NCBI RefSeq assembly: GCF_905175375.1
Contig: NZ_CAJIMS010000001.1
Span: forward strand, 1,364,001-1,428,000
Source of the DNA: Chryseobacterium aquaeductus
Lineage (GTDB): Bacteria; Bacteroidota; Bacteroidia; Flavobacteriales; Weeksellaceae
Direction of reading: 5' to 3'
Length of the DNA stretch: 64,000 bases
Shown: positions 7,968 through 16,787 of the stretch, piece after piece
Layout: the number at the start of each line of letters is the position of its first letter
Numbering within the stretch: position 1 is the first letter of the stretch
Position numbers and translations under genes: made by a program
The notes under the pieces: generated by a model
Database searches by the model: none
Told to the model about the DNA's origin: nothing
What the model saw: the letters and a program-made list of their open reading frames with translations, nothing else

Positions 7968-7979
7968 TGATATTTATAT

Positions 7980-8912
7980 CTATTTTTTAAGCCACCACTG
8001 ACTATCTTTTCTGTCAGAACGTTTCACGCCATTATCAATATTATAGGCAAAACCGATTCCTAATGTCTGTTTCAGCTGTGTTTTTTGAATTTGATTGTGA
8101 TCATACATCAAGTCTAAAGTCACAATTGAAGAAACAAACCTGTTGATTTTCATATTTAAAAGCATATTATACGATAAAACCATGTGATCTGGGTTTTCAA
8201 GATAATTGGAAAATATAGAACCTGTGTTGGTCATTTCTATGTTTTCCATCAATTTAACTTTATAAATTGCTGAGCCCAGAAAACCAATCTGCATCAGGAA
8301 AAAATCTCCGTCTGTTTTTAATCCATAATTTCCTGCCAACTGCAATTCTTTATCTAATACAAATGTAAATCTTCCGTTGGCAGGTCTTAAAGTAACCGTA
8401 AGATTCTCATCTGGTCTGTAAGTGATACCCAAACCAGCATTTACATATCCCGGAGCCATAAAATTTGAAATTTTCTTCGCTTCAGGATTGTTGCCATCTT
8501 CAAATCCGCCAGAGAATTGCGAAAGTACACTAGCTCCAGTAGAAACGTACCAGCTTTTAGAAAACTGTCGTCCATAATTGGTGGAAACATTCAGAACATC
8601 CTGAGTTTTTCTCGTTCCGACTCCTTTTGTGGTATTTTGTCCGTAATTCAGAATAATTATATTTTCCCAAAGATGACGCCCGTTTTCGTAAACTAGATTA
8701 TAATTTGCGCTTGCAAGCCATCCCACATTGTTGGCTCCACCACCGACCCAATTTGAAAAGGCTGCCTGATTAAACATCACACTATTTTTAGCTACTACAG
8801 ACCAATGTCTGGGTTTTTTTATGGTATCAACTGCCGCAGAATCACTGATGATTACCTGCGCCAAGGAATACACACCAAAATACATAAAAAGTAAAACGAA
8901 AATCTTTTTCAT
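7980..8912 (-). CDS. DUF3078 domain protein, probable outer-membrane beta-barrel
   Basis: A 310-residue exported protein. The start at 8912 (MKKIFVLLFMYFGVYSLAQ) gives a clean signal peptide; the upstream start at 8930 would add MEKLRF in front of it. The mature part has the DUF3078 hallmark SVMFNQAAFSNWVGGGANNV near residue 50 and a run of alternating aromatic/polar strands ending in KQTLGIGFAYNI, as in small outer-membrane barrels. The family is common in Bacteroidota and uncharacterised. A TACTTTTG box on the minus strand at 8934-8941 is a plausible promoter element. Confidence 0.85.
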   Translation of the reverse strand: MKKIFVLLFMYFGVYSLAQVIISDSAAVDTIKKPRHWSVVAKNSVMFNQAAFSNWVGGGANNVGWLASANYNLVYENGRHLWENIIILNYGQNTTKGVGTRKTQDVLNVSTNYGRQFSKSWYVSTGASVLSQFSGGFEDGNNPEAKKISNFMAPGYVNAGLGITYRPDENLTVTLRPANGRFTFVLDKELQLAGNYGLKTDGDFFLMQIGFLGSAIYKVKLMENIEMTNTGSIFSNYLENPDHMVLSYNMLLNMKINRFVSSIVTLDLMYDHNQIQKTQLKQTLGIGFAYNIDNGVKRSDRKDSQWWLKK

Positions 8913-9128
8913 AAATCTCAATTTTTCCAACTACAAAAGTAAGAATATAAACTTAAATCGTCAGTTTACGGGTTTTCAAAGCTTTACAACAAAATAGTTT
9001 TACGCCATGACTTTGAACATCAAAATAATAAAAACATTACTTTTTGTCTCAAATATTCATTTAAAAATGAAATCATCGACAAATTTTCCGAAATTTATTC
9101 TTGGCTTTTGATTTGACAGTTTTCAGGT

Positions 9129-9896
9129 ATGGTTAAAAATGTAATTCACAAAAATGCAATCATCTTTCCATTGCTCATGCTGGGCGCCATGTGGTTGGGA
9201 TATTTTTTACAGATGCAAGGCTTTTTTGGAAGTTGCTTTGGCGCTATTATTCCTCTTTTGCCCGAAGGCTTGCTGGGAATCATCACATCTCCTCTACTTC
9301 ATGGAAGTATAGATCATATTGTTGGAAATTCCATTCCGATAGCAGTTTTAATGTTTCTCTTACATCAATTTTATCCTTCAGTTGCCAATAAAGTATTTAT
9401 TGTAGGTTGGCTCGCCACAGGTCTTTTACTTTGGATTCTACCTCCTATCGACATTGTAACGGGACAATATATGTACACCTGTACGATCGGAGCAAGCGGC
9501 GTAGTGTACGTACTTGCATTTTTCCTATTTTTTAGCGGCGTTTTTAAATGGAATATGACACTCCTTACGATTTCGCTTTTGGTCGTTTTATATTATGGAA
9601 GTTTAATTTGGGGAATGTTTCCCGAAGAACTTTTTTATAATCTTCAGGAGCCGAGCAAAATTTCCTGGCAGGCACATCTTTCAGGAGCCGTAGTAGGAAG
9701 TGTTCTTGCTTTTATATTTAAAAATGTGGGCGATAAAAAGAAAAGATATATTTGGGAATTTCCCAATTATTACAGCGAAAAAGACGATAAGCTTTGGCAG
9801 GAATACAAAGAGAACCATCCCGATGACTTTTTGGAGTTACCATACAAAAAAAACGAAGATATTTGGGAACATTTGGAAGAATTGAGGAAAAAATAA
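9129..9896 (+). CDS. Rhomboid-family intramembrane serine protease
   Basis: A 255-residue polytopic membrane protein with about six hydrophobic helices. The catalytic dyad is visible: Ser123 in GASGVVY and His183 in WQAHLSGAVVG. The HGSIDHIVGN segment (59-67) supplies the conserved His and Asn of the oxyanion region. Rhomboids cut transmembrane helices within the bilayer; the substrate cannot be told here. The last about 60 residues are a soluble charged tail with many Glu and Lys. dprA follows after about 37 nt and is probably co-transcribed. Confidence 0.93.
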   Translation: MVKNVIHKNAIIFPLLMLGAMWLGYFLQMQGFFGSCFGAIIPLLPEGLLGIITSPLLHGSIDHIVGNSIPIAVLMFLLHQFYPSVANKVFIVGWLATGLLLWILPPIDIVTGQYMYTCTIGASGVVYVLAFFLFFSGVFKWNMTLLTISLLVVLYYGSLIWGMFPEELFYNLQEPSKISWQAHLSGAVVGSVLAFIFKNVGDKKKRYIWEFPNYYSEKDDKLWQEYKENHPDDFLELPYKKNEDIWEHLEELRKK

Positions 9897-9933
9897 AACC
9901 AATACATTATATTTGAATAAAAAAAATTCACAA

Positions 9934-11043
9934 ATGTATTCTGAAGAACATTTATATTCAATTGCCTTACGCGAGTGTAACTTTATTGGTGATATCAATT
10001 TTTTTAAACTGGTTCGGAGCTTCGGCAGTGCAAAAAAAGTTTGGGAAACCCACAAAAAAGAGCTCAGCAAAACAGACGGAATCGGAACTAAAACCGTTTC
10101 TGATATTGGAAATTCTCAACATTTGAAATTTGCAGAAAAAGAAATTCTATTTTGCGAAAAAAATTCAATTAAAATAAATCTGAGACATCAAAATGAGCTT
10201 CCCTTTTTACTTAAAGAATGTGATGACGCACCCGCTATTTTATATCAAAAAGGAAATTTTGAGAAGAATTTGAAAACTATAAGCGTTGTAGGAACTCGAA
10301 ATATGACGTCTTACGGTAAAAAATTTATTGAAGATTTTTTTGAAGAATCAAAATCTCATCCATACATTTCCGTAAGCGGATTGGCTTTGGGCGTAGACAA
10401 AGAAGTGCACGAGCAATCTCTGAAACACCAAATTCCTACAATTGGCGTTTTAGCGCATGGCTTTCACACATTATATCCCTCCAAAAACAAAAAACTTTCA
10501 GATAAAATTCTTGAAGAAAATGGTGGTTTACTATCGGAATTTAATTCTTCTAGAAAACCTGACAGAGAAAATTTTATTCAAAGAAACAGGATTGTGGCGG
10601 GTATTTCTCCTTCTACAATTGTTGTAGAAACAGCGTTTGGTGGAGGCTCAATCAGCACGGCAACATTTGCAAACACCTACAACAGAGATGTTTTTGCACT
10701 TCCCGGAAAAATTACTGATAAATATAGCCAAGGTTGTAATCATCTTATTTTTCAGAACAAAGCGACAGCAATATCTACGATTAAAGATTTGCTGGATCTG
10801 GCAGGATTCAACAATCCGAAAGAAAAGACAGAAGAACTTTTCCCTCACAGTTACGCTACAATTCAATTATCTGAAAATCAAGAATTAATCTATAAAAAAA
10901 TTGCTGACAATCCTCATATTTGTTTAGACGATCTTGCAGAGCAAATTTCTATCGCATCACACAGATTATTGCCCGTCATTCTGGAATTGGAGCTTTTGGG
11001 GAAAGTAAAATCATTTTCCGGGAGACAATTTGTAGCCAATTGA
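9934..11043 (+). CDS. dprA: DNA-processing protein DprA
   Basis: A DprA/Smf protein that loads RecA on incoming single-stranded DNA during transformation. The N-terminal helix-hairpin-helix-like part (KTDGIGTKTVSDI) precedes the Rossmann-like core with VVGTRNMTSYGKKF, SGLALGVDKEVHE, GVLAHGFHTLYPSKN and FALPGKITDKYSQGCNHLI. A C-terminal winged-helix segment follows (LDDLAEQISIASHRLLPVIL). I use the ATG at 9934 (MYSEEHLYSIALRE, 369 residues) rather than a TTG at 9913, since the family normally starts close to the YxIAL segment. The possession of dprA and a ComM-like gene at 38267 is compatible with natural competence. Confidence 0.93.
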   Translation: MYSEEHLYSIALRECNFIGDINFFKLVRSFGSAKKVWETHKKELSKTDGIGTKTVSDIGNSQHLKFAEKEILFCEKNSIKINLRHQNELPFLLKECDDAPAILYQKGNFEKNLKTISVVGTRNMTSYGKKFIEDFFEESKSHPYISVSGLALGVDKEVHEQSLKHQIPTIGVLAHGFHTLYPSKNKKLSDKILEENGGLLSEFNSSRKPDRENFIQRNRIVAGISPSTIVVETAFGGGSISTATFANTYNRDVFALPGKITDKYSQGCNHLIFQNKATAISTIKDLLDLAGFNNPKEKTEELFPHSYATIQLSENQELIYKKIADNPHICLDDLAEQISIASHRLLPVILELELLGKVKSFSGRQFVAN

Positions 11044-11177
11044 AAATTAATGATTTCTTAATATTTCATTATTTCACATATAACATTTAATTTTTAACAA
11101 AATTTGGTTCATAATTATCAATTTAACAATATTCTGTCGCATTATTATTGAATTATCAGCAAATATCAAATCAGGTA

Positions 11178-11207
11178 TTGTGAATCTTGAAAAAAAAATT
11201 AAATTTG
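11178..11207 (+). promoter_or_regulatory. Promoter of gdhA
   Basis: TTG at 11178-11180, 19-nt spacer, TAAATTTG at 11200-11207; the ATG follows at 11235. This matches the Bacteroidota consensus at both boxes. Confidence 0.7.
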
Positions 11208-11234
11208 TTGACATAATATTCAACCTTACCTAAT

Positions 11235-12593
11235 ATGGAACAATATAATATTGACCAGAAGATCCAGGAATTTATTGCTAAAATTGAGGCAAAAAATCCT
11301 AACGAACCGGAATTTTTACAGGCAGTGAAAGAAGTCGCTATTACTGTAATTCCGTTTATCTTAACAAGAAAAGAATATACCGGCATGAAGCTTCTTGAGA
11401 GAATGGCTGAAGCCGAGAGAATTATTATTTTCAGAGTTCCATGGGTTGATGACAAAGGAGAAATTCAGGTAAACAGAGGTTTCAGAATTCAGATGAACTC
11501 TGCAATCGGACCTTACAAAGGCGGAATCAGATTCCATCCTACGGTAAACCTTTCTGTACTTAAATTTTTAGCATTCGAGCAGGTTTTCAAAAACTCTTTG
11601 ACAACGCTTCCAATGGGAGGTGGAAAAGGAGGTTCAGATTTTGATCCGCAAGGAAAAACTGATATGGAAGTAATGCGTTTCTGCCAGGCTTTCATGACAG
11701 AATTGTGTAAGCACATTGGTCCTGAAACTGACGTTCCTGCGGGAGACATCGGTGTTGGAGCAAGAGAGATCGGATATTTATTCGGACAGTACAAAAAGAT
11801 CAGAAACGAATTTACAGGAGTTCTTACAGGAAAAGGTCTTGCTTACGGTGGATCATTAATCCGTCCTGAAGCTACAGGTTACGGTGTGGTATATTTCGCT
11901 GAGCAAATGCTGAAAACTATCGGACAAACTTTTAAAGATAAAACGGTTACCGTTTCAGGTTTCGGAAACGTAGCTTGGGGTGTTATCAAAAAAATATCAG
12001 AACTTGGTGGTAAAGTAGTTACCCTTTCTGGTCCGGACGGTTATGTTTATGATAAAGACGGTATCGACGGAGAAAAAATTGATTATTTATTAGAATTAAG
12101 ATCTTCAGGAAATAACAGAGCTGAAGATTATGCTAAAAAATATCCATCAGCTGTATTCCACGCCGGAAAACGTCCTTGGGAAGTGAAGTGTGATGTAGCC
12201 ATCCCTTCTGCGACTCAAAACGAATTGCACTTAGAAGATGCAAGAATGTTGGTAGAAAACGGTTGTGTTTGTGTAACCGAAGCAGCGAATATGCCTTCTA
12301 CATTAGACGCAATCAATTATTTCCTTGAAAACAAAGTATTGTTCTCACCAGGAAAAGCTTCAAATGCTGGTGGTGTTGCAACATCAGGATTGGAAATGAC
12401 TCAAAACTCTATCAGATTAAACTGGACTTCTGAAGAAGTTGATGCAAGACTGAAAGAGATTATGATCGGAATTCACAAAGCTTGTAGAGACTACGGAAAA
12501 GAGGAAGACGGATATGTGAACTACGTGAAAGGTGCTAATATCGCCGGATTCGTAAAAGTAGCAGAAGCAATGCTTGCTCAAGGAGTAGTATAA
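11235..12593 (+). CDS. gdhA: NADP-type glutamate dehydrogenase
   Basis: A 452-residue hexameric-type glutamate dehydrogenase that forms glutamate from 2-oxoglutarate and ammonium. The catalytic lysine region LPMGGGKGGSDFDPQGK is intact, with the upstream substrate-binding GPYKGGIRFHP and the cofactor fold around SGFGNVAWG. Length and the absence of extra domains fit the bacterial NADP-dependent group, but cofactor choice is inferred. It is monocistronic, with a consensus promoter and a strong terminator. Confidence 0.95.
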   Translation: MEQYNIDQKIQEFIAKIEAKNPNEPEFLQAVKEVAITVIPFILTRKEYTGMKLLERMAEAERIIIFRVPWVDDKGEIQVNRGFRIQMNSAIGPYKGGIRFHPTVNLSVLKFLAFEQVFKNSLTTLPMGGGKGGSDFDPQGKTDMEVMRFCQAFMTELCKHIGPETDVPAGDIGVGAREIGYLFGQYKKIRNEFTGVLTGKGLAYGGSLIRPEATGYGVVYFAEQMLKTIGQTFKDKTVTVSGFGNVAWGVIKKISELGGKVVTLSGPDGYVYDKDGIDGEKIDYLLELRSSGNNRAEDYAKKYPSAVFHAGKRPWEVKCDVAIPSATQNELHLEDARMLVENGCVCVTEAANMPSTLDAINYFLENKVLFSPGKASNAGGVATSGLEMTQNSIRLNWTSEEVDARLKEIMIGIHKACRDYGKEEDGYVNYVKGANIAGFVKVAEAMLAQGVV

Positions 12594-12600
12594 AAATATA

Positions 12601-12629
12601 AAGGTCGGAAAGTATTTCCGGCCTTTTTT
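12601..12629 (+). terminator. Terminator of gdhA
   Basis: AAGGTCGGAAA pairs with TTTCCGGCCTT around a short loop, followed by six T. It starts a few bases after the gdhA stop. Confidence 0.9.
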
Positions 12630-12677
12630 GTAAAAACCTGTCCCGGGATAATGGGAAAAAGTATTAGTGAAAGAGGA

Positions 12678-12708
12678 AAGTGCTGAATTTATTCAGCGCT
12701 TTTTTTTA
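12678..12708 (+). terminator. Second terminator-like hairpin before the DUF1801 gene
   Basis: AAGTGCTGAA-TTTA-TTCAGCGCTT followed by eight T. It is 50 nt after the gdhA terminator and 22 nt before the next ATG, so it either backs up the first one or acts as a leader attenuator of the DUF1801 gene. Confidence 0.75.
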
Positions 12709-12729
12709 TTTTTATTGAAACTTTCAATC

Positions 12730-13098
12730 ATGAAAAATGCATTCAAAACGATCGATGAATATTTTGTGTTGTTTCCCAAAGATCTTCAGATAAAACTTGA
12801 AGTGTTGAGAGCAACAATTCATTCTCAACATTCTGAAATTGAAGAATATATCGGCTATCAGATGCCTGCTTTCAGATACAATGGAAAACCTTTGGTTTAC
12901 TTTGCGGGTTACAAAAAACATATCGGTTTTTATCCCGGTAATGAAGGAATTACACAATTTGAAAATCATTTTAATGAAAGGAAATTTAAGTTTTCTAAAG
13001 GTGCAGTACAGTTCCCTCTTGACAAAGACCTGCCTTTAGATTTAATAAAGAAAATCGTACAGTTTAGGATGAAAGAGATTGATCATAAAAAATCCTGA
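12730..13098 (+). CDS. DUF1801 (YdhG-like) protein
   Basis: A 122-residue cytosolic protein. The start at 12730 (MKNAFKTIDEYFVLF) is chosen because the longer reading from 12667 runs back through a terminator hairpin. The sequence has the DUF1801 pattern: EEYIGYQMPAFRYNGKPLVY, then FAGYKKHIGFYP and a C-terminal FSKGAVQFPLDKDLPLDLI. Members of this alpha/beta family include YdhG-type proteins proposed to bind iron; a function here is not supported by anything visible. It is flanked by a terminator hairpin upstream and an AT-rich gap downstream. Confidence 0.85.
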   Translation: MKNAFKTIDEYFVLFPKDLQIKLEVLRATIHSQHSEIEEYIGYQMPAFRYNGKPLVYFAGYKKHIGFYPGNEGITQFENHFNERKFKFSKGAVQFPLDKDLPLDLIKKIVQFRMKEIDHKKS

Positions 13099-13264
13099 AA
13101 CAATAGATGTCGCAGGATTTCATTTTTACTAAACTACTAAACTAATTCCGATTGTAAAATCAAATTGGGGGATGATTTATTATTGTAACGACCTACTTCT
13201 TATAAAATTATATCGAGTTGATGATTTAACGTAAGTTTAGTATTATTTAATTTTTTTTTAAGAA

Positions 13265-13750
13265 CTATTTAATTTTGATCATCATTTTTTCTACAAACTC
13301 AAAAGCCGCCGGGCAAATCACGGTATTTTGGATCATTAAATTATTAATCTGATATATCTTTTTTCTGTCTGTGTGAGGATATTCTCTGCACGCTTTGGGA
13401 CGAACTTCGTAGATAGAACAGGTATTATCATCATTTAAAAAATGGCAGGGCAGATTCTGCAAAACCTTATCATTGTCTTCGTCTACACGCAGAAACTTAC
13501 TTTCAAAGTCTGCCTGTTTCATCCTCAAATGTTTCGAGATGCGTTCGATGTCTTTTTCAGTATAAAGCGGTCCGGTTGTTTTACAGCAGTTTGCACATTG
13601 AAGACAATCGATTTTTTCAAAAACCTCTTCGTGAGTTTCTTCTACAATGTAATCAAGATTTTTCGGTGGTTTCTTTTTCAGACCTTCCAAAAATTTTTTA
13701 TGCTCTTTCTGCTTTTGAAGAGCCTGTTTTTTATATAAATCTAAATCCAT
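13265..13750 (-). CDS. YkgJ-type cysteine-cluster protein
   Basis: A 161-residue cytosolic protein with the zinc/iron-chelating cysteine cluster. CLQCANCC sits near residues 49-56, followed by CHFLNDDNTCSIYEVRPKAC and the typical REYPHTDR. A Lys-rich N-terminal helix (MDLDLYKKQALQKQKEHKKF) precedes it. The family binds metal but has no assigned reaction. Its start overlaps the stop of the K+ channel gene by one base (TAATG), so it is probably made together with the channel. Confidence 0.88.
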   Translation of the reverse strand: MDLDLYKKQALQKQKEHKKFLEGLKKKPPKNLDYIVEETHEEVFEKIDCLQCANCCKTTGPLYTEKDIERISKHLRMKQADFESKFLRVDEDNDKVLQNLPCHFLNDDNTCSIYEVRPKACREYPHTDRKKIYQINNLMIQNTVICPAAFEFVEKMMIKIK

Positions 13751-14724
13751 TATTGTTGCTGATCAAATTCCGTATTCGGTAGATTCACTTTTTTATACTG
13801 ATTGATTTTATCTAAATCCAAAACCGTTGACTCCTCAGAAATGCTAGGATAATACATCGGAACAAACTGTGCACCGTAAATTATTTCTTCAGAAACATAA
13901 GACGATCTTTGCACAACTGTATTAGAAAAAACTTCATCAAACGCCCTTACATGAACAATAATTTCAATGTTTGTCTTTTTAAAATCATCAGCTGAAAACC
14001 TGAAAAACGGAGAATTTTCATCAATTTTATGTACGATTGTCCAGTTCAATGCTAAAGTATTGATTTTACTTAAATGAGTTTCTAATCTGTAAAAATTGCT
14101 CTTAACTCCGGAATTTTCGGTTACTTCAATTGCAGCAGAAAGCGTAACATCAGCATCCGTTAAAGCATTATTTTTAAAAGGAGCCAACCTAAACATCAAA
14201 GCCGTAGCATTTTGAAACGGAGCAATGACGGCAATATCTGAAAATCTGAGATACGCTCTCGGCCTTGAGAATCTTCCGTAAAACAAACCCGTAGCAATCG
14301 CAAAGGTAAGTAATCCTAAAAATGCCTCAAATGTAGCTACTAAACTTGCCAGAAAACCAATAGGAGCAATTCTGCCATAACCAACTGTGGTGAAAGTTTG
14401 CGAACTGAAGAAAAATACGTCTATAAATTCATTCAAAGGATTGCTTTTGTCTATCCCGGTAAGATGCTCTACACCAATCATGTAATAGATGGTTGCAAAT
14501 ATAAAATTGATAAAAACGTACATGACCACGAGATAAGAAAGAAACTGAAAAGACGACAAATTGAGCATGGTATGATACCAACTCAGCCTGTTGAAAACAT
14601 TAATGCCTTTCCTTCTTACATTCGGAAGCCCGTCTTTATTGATGAATCTTCCTGAAGCTCGACTTCCAAAACCACTGTTTTCGGTATTCTCCTGTTGAAT
14701 TCTCTTTTTAAAACCTCTAGCCAT
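13750..14724 (-). CDS. KirBac-type inward-rectifier K+ channel
   Basis: A 324-residue channel subunit. A soluble N-terminus with a slide-helix region (VFNRLSWYHTMLNLSSFQ) leads into TM1 at about 61-83, a pore loop with the K+ filter TVGYGR at 113-118, and TM2 at about 121-148. The C-terminal 170 residues form the Ig-like cytoplasmic domain of Kir channels (FRLAPFKNNALTDADVTLSA, LNWTIVHKIDENSPFFRF). Expected to act as a tetramer in the inner membrane. The filter is followed by Arg, where KirBac1.1 has Asp. It is first in a two-gene operon with the cysteine-cluster protein. Confidence 0.92.
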   Translation of the reverse strand: MARGFKKRIQQENTENSGFGSRASGRFINKDGLPNVRRKGINVFNRLSWYHTMLNLSSFQFLSYLVVMYVFINFIFATIYYMIGVEHLTGIDKSNPLNEFIDVFFFSSQTFTTVGYGRIAPIGFLASLVATFEAFLGLLTFAIATGLFYGRFSRPRAYLRFSDIAVIAPFQNATALMFRLAPFKNNALTDADVTLSAAIEVTENSGVKSNFYRLETHLSKINTLALNWTIVHKIDENSPFFRFSADDFKKTNIEIIVHVRAFDEVFSNTVVQRSSYVSEEIIYGAQFVPMYYPSISEESTVLDLDKINQYKKVNLPNTEFDQQQ

Positions 14725-14781
14725 AAATTGTTATATCATTTGAGTTATATAGTATCACTTAAAAAAATCTTAAGTGAAATG

Positions 14782-14789
14782 CAAAGATA
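14782..14789 (-). promoter_or_regulatory. -7 element for the K+ channel operon
   Basis: Minus-strand TATCTTTG, about 58 nt before the start at 14724. A minus-strand TTG at 14814-14816 is 24 nt further upstream, one base beyond the usual spacer range. Confidence 0.5.
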
Positions 14790-14830
14790 AAATATTGTAT
14801 TTATGAAACTTATCAATCCAGCGTTTATGT

Positions 14831-14857
14831 TTGAAACTTAAAATTAAACTAAATTTG
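14831..14857 (+). promoter_or_regulatory. Possible promoter of the truncated haemoglobin gene
   Basis: TTG at 14831-14833 and TAAATTTG at 14850-14857, spacer 16 nt (slightly short), 32 nt before the ATG at 14890. Confidence 0.45.
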
Positions 14858-14889
14858 ATGACTGTACACTTTATAACTTAATTTTCCAG

Positions 14890-15270
14890 ATGAAAAAATT
14901 AGAAACCAGAGAAGATATTGAACTTCTTGTCAATAAATTTTATAACAAAATAACCGAAGATGAAACGATTGGGTTTTTCTTCAAAGACGTTGTAAAAGTA
15001 GATTGGGACAAACATTTACCAAAAATGTATTCGTTTTGGGAAACCATTTTGTTCGGGCAGATGAGTTATAAAGGAAACCCGATGCAGATGCATTTTCCTA
15101 TCAACGAAATTCAGGCAATTGAAAAACATCATTTTGCGCAATGGCTGAAGCTTTGGAAACAAACGATTGAAGAAAATTTCACAGGACAAAATGCTTCTTT
15201 GGCAATTACCAAATCTGAAAATATTGCCAATCTGATGGCTTACAAAATGGAAATGGCGAGAAAGCGTTAA
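14890..15270 (+). CDS. Group III truncated haemoglobin
   Basis: A 126-residue haem protein of the 2-on-2 globin fold. Recognisable blocks are IELLVNKFYNKITEDETIGFFF, LPKMYSFWETILFGQMSYKGNP and IEKHHFAQWLKLW; the last carries the proximal histidine. These fit group III truncated haemoglobins, whose physiological role (NO or oxygen chemistry) is mostly unproven. It is monocistronic, divergent from the K+ channel operon and convergent with the antiporter gene. Confidence 0.9.
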   Translation: MKKLETREDIELLVNKFYNKITEDETIGFFFKDVVKVDWDKHLPKMYSFWETILFGQMSYKGNPMQMHFPINEIQAIEKHHFAQWLKLWKQTIEENFTGQNASLAITKSENIANLMAYKMEMARKR

Positions 15271-15302
15271 TGTTTTAGAAATCAGGTTTTGCCATATCCT
15301 TT

Positions 15303-16373
15303 CTACGGCACAATAACCGTAAAAATATACGCAGCCAGATTCACCAGCAAAACCGTTCCGTAGAGAACATTTGTTTTTCCTCTGCTTAAGGACAACATTA
15401 CAATAAAAACCGATAACGAAAGCAATATTATATCTTTTTTATCAAGTCCTAAAACCAAGGGAATATCATACATAATACTCACTGCAGAAATTGCAGGAAT
15501 CGTTAAACCAATACTCGCCAACGCAGAACCCAATGCCAAATTGAGACTGGACTGAATTTTATTATTACGCGCTGCTCTTATCGCCGCTACACCTTCCGGA
15601 AGTAATACCACCCCTGCAATAATAACTCCGACCAGAGATTTTGGTGCACCCATGCTCTGAACCACATCTTCAATGGTTCCGGATAAACCTTTTGCCAACA
15701 AAACCACGATTACCAGACAAACCACCAAAAACAAGAAACTGACAAGCGTCTGAGTATTTGTAGGTATGTAGTGAGTTTCGGTATCGTCGTCCTGCGGAAC
15801 AAAATAACTTCTGTGTCTTACGGTCTGCACCATCAAAAACACTCCGTAAATCACGAGACAGGCAATCGACACAAAAATCAACTGCGCATTATTATAATAA
15901 GGTCCGTTGACGCTTGAGGTGAAATTTGGGAGAATTAAAGTAATGACAAGAATAGAGACAATACTGATGAGATACGTTGTGGCAGATGTACGTGCAAAAT
16001 ACTGTTCAAAATACTTCACGCCTCCCACCAATATACAGATTCCGATGATCCCATTCAAGATAATCATTACGGCAGCAAAAACAGTATCTCGTGCTAATGT
16101 GAGCGCCTGATCTCCGCCAGCAACCATCAATGAAATAATCAATGCCACTTCTATAATGGTGATACAGAGTGCCAAAATAATTGTTCCGTAAGGTTCTCCC
16201 ACTTTGTGAGCAACCACTTCTGCATGATGCACAGCAGAGAGTACACTGCCCGTCAATAAAATTCCGGCAACTATATCAGAAACCGTTCCTGCACCCATCA
16301 ATCCGGTGAAATAATATAGAACAGCAAGTGCCGGGAAAATATAGGTATAATGTAAAATTTCTTTAAGTTTCAT
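15303..16373 (-). CDS. Ca2+/H+ antiporter of the CaCA superfamily (ChaA/CAX-like)
   Basis: An integral membrane antiporter of 356 residues with about eleven hydrophobic helices. The two alpha-repeat regions are visible: HHAEVVAHKVGEPYGTIILA, leading into ITIIEVALI in the first half, and VVLLPEGVAAIRAARNNKIQ in the second, each with the conserved acidic residue. A charged loop (VRHRSYFVPQDDDTETHYIP) joins the halves. The start is placed at the ATG at 16373 (MKLKEILHYTYIFP) since the preceding codons MYFRKT look non-coding. It would export Ca2+ (or Na+/K+) against protons. No clear partner gene. Confidence 0.88.
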   Translation of the reverse strand: MKLKEILHYTYIFPALAVLYYFTGLMGAGTVSDIVAGILLTGSVLSAVHHAEVVAHKVGEPYGTIILALCITIIEVALIISLMVAGGDQALTLARDTVFAAVMIILNGIIGICILVGGVKYFEQYFARTSATTYLISIVSILVITLILPNFTSSVNGPYYNNAQLIFVSIACLVIYGVFLMVQTVRHRSYFVPQDDDTETHYIPTNTQTLVSFLFLVVCLVIVVLLAKGLSGTIEDVVQSMGAPKSLVGVIIAGVVLLPEGVAAIRAARNNKIQSSLNLALGSALASIGLTIPAISAVSIMYDIPLVLGLDKKDIILLSLSVFIVMLSLSRGKTNVLYGTVLLVNLAAYIFTVIVP

Positions 16374-16437
16374 AGTTTTTCTAAAATACAAATAATCTAT
16401 CGTTTTCCAATGATTAAAAGGAAAAATTAATCATATT

Positions 16438-16776
16438 TTAATGCGGCCAAAATACAAAATCCTGATAATCTGTAATCATGTGAAACAGAAGCCCAACACC
16501 TATTATCCTTAAATTTCCTTTGAAAAACAAAAGCAAAAAATACACCGCAATGGCGTAATAGGAATGCAGAAAATGAAATCCGATGCTCATTCTATTAGGA
16601 TCGAAAACAGGATCTGCAAAAAGATGATCCAGATCTACCAGCATGGTTGCCAAAAGGATAAGATAAACCCTCTTCCAATCTTTTCTGTAAAATACCAAGG
16701 CAATGATTGCCGGAAAAACCAGATGTAGAAAATAATGCGTAAAAGTTTTAAGTAAAGCCAGATCTGACGGATTCAT
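16438..16776 (-). CDS. DUF6122-like small membrane protein
   Basis: A 112-residue protein with three to four hydrophobic segments (15-26, 33-48, 68-86, 90-104). Conserved-looking polar residues sit in between: FTHYFLH, MLVDLDHLFADPVFDPNR, GFHFLHSYY and HMITDYQDF. The spread of His and Asp pairs is like that of small membrane-bound metal-dependent hydrolases, but no activity can be claimed. It follows the 412-residue protein gene after 11 nt and probably shares its transcript. Confidence 0.7.
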   Translation of the reverse strand: MNPSDLALLKTFTHYFLHLVFPAIIALVFYRKDWKRVYLILLATMLVDLDHLFADPVFDPNRMSIGFHFLHSYYAIAVYFLLLFFKGNLRIIGVGLLFHMITDYQDFVFWPH

Positions 16777-16787
16777 CTACAGAATAT

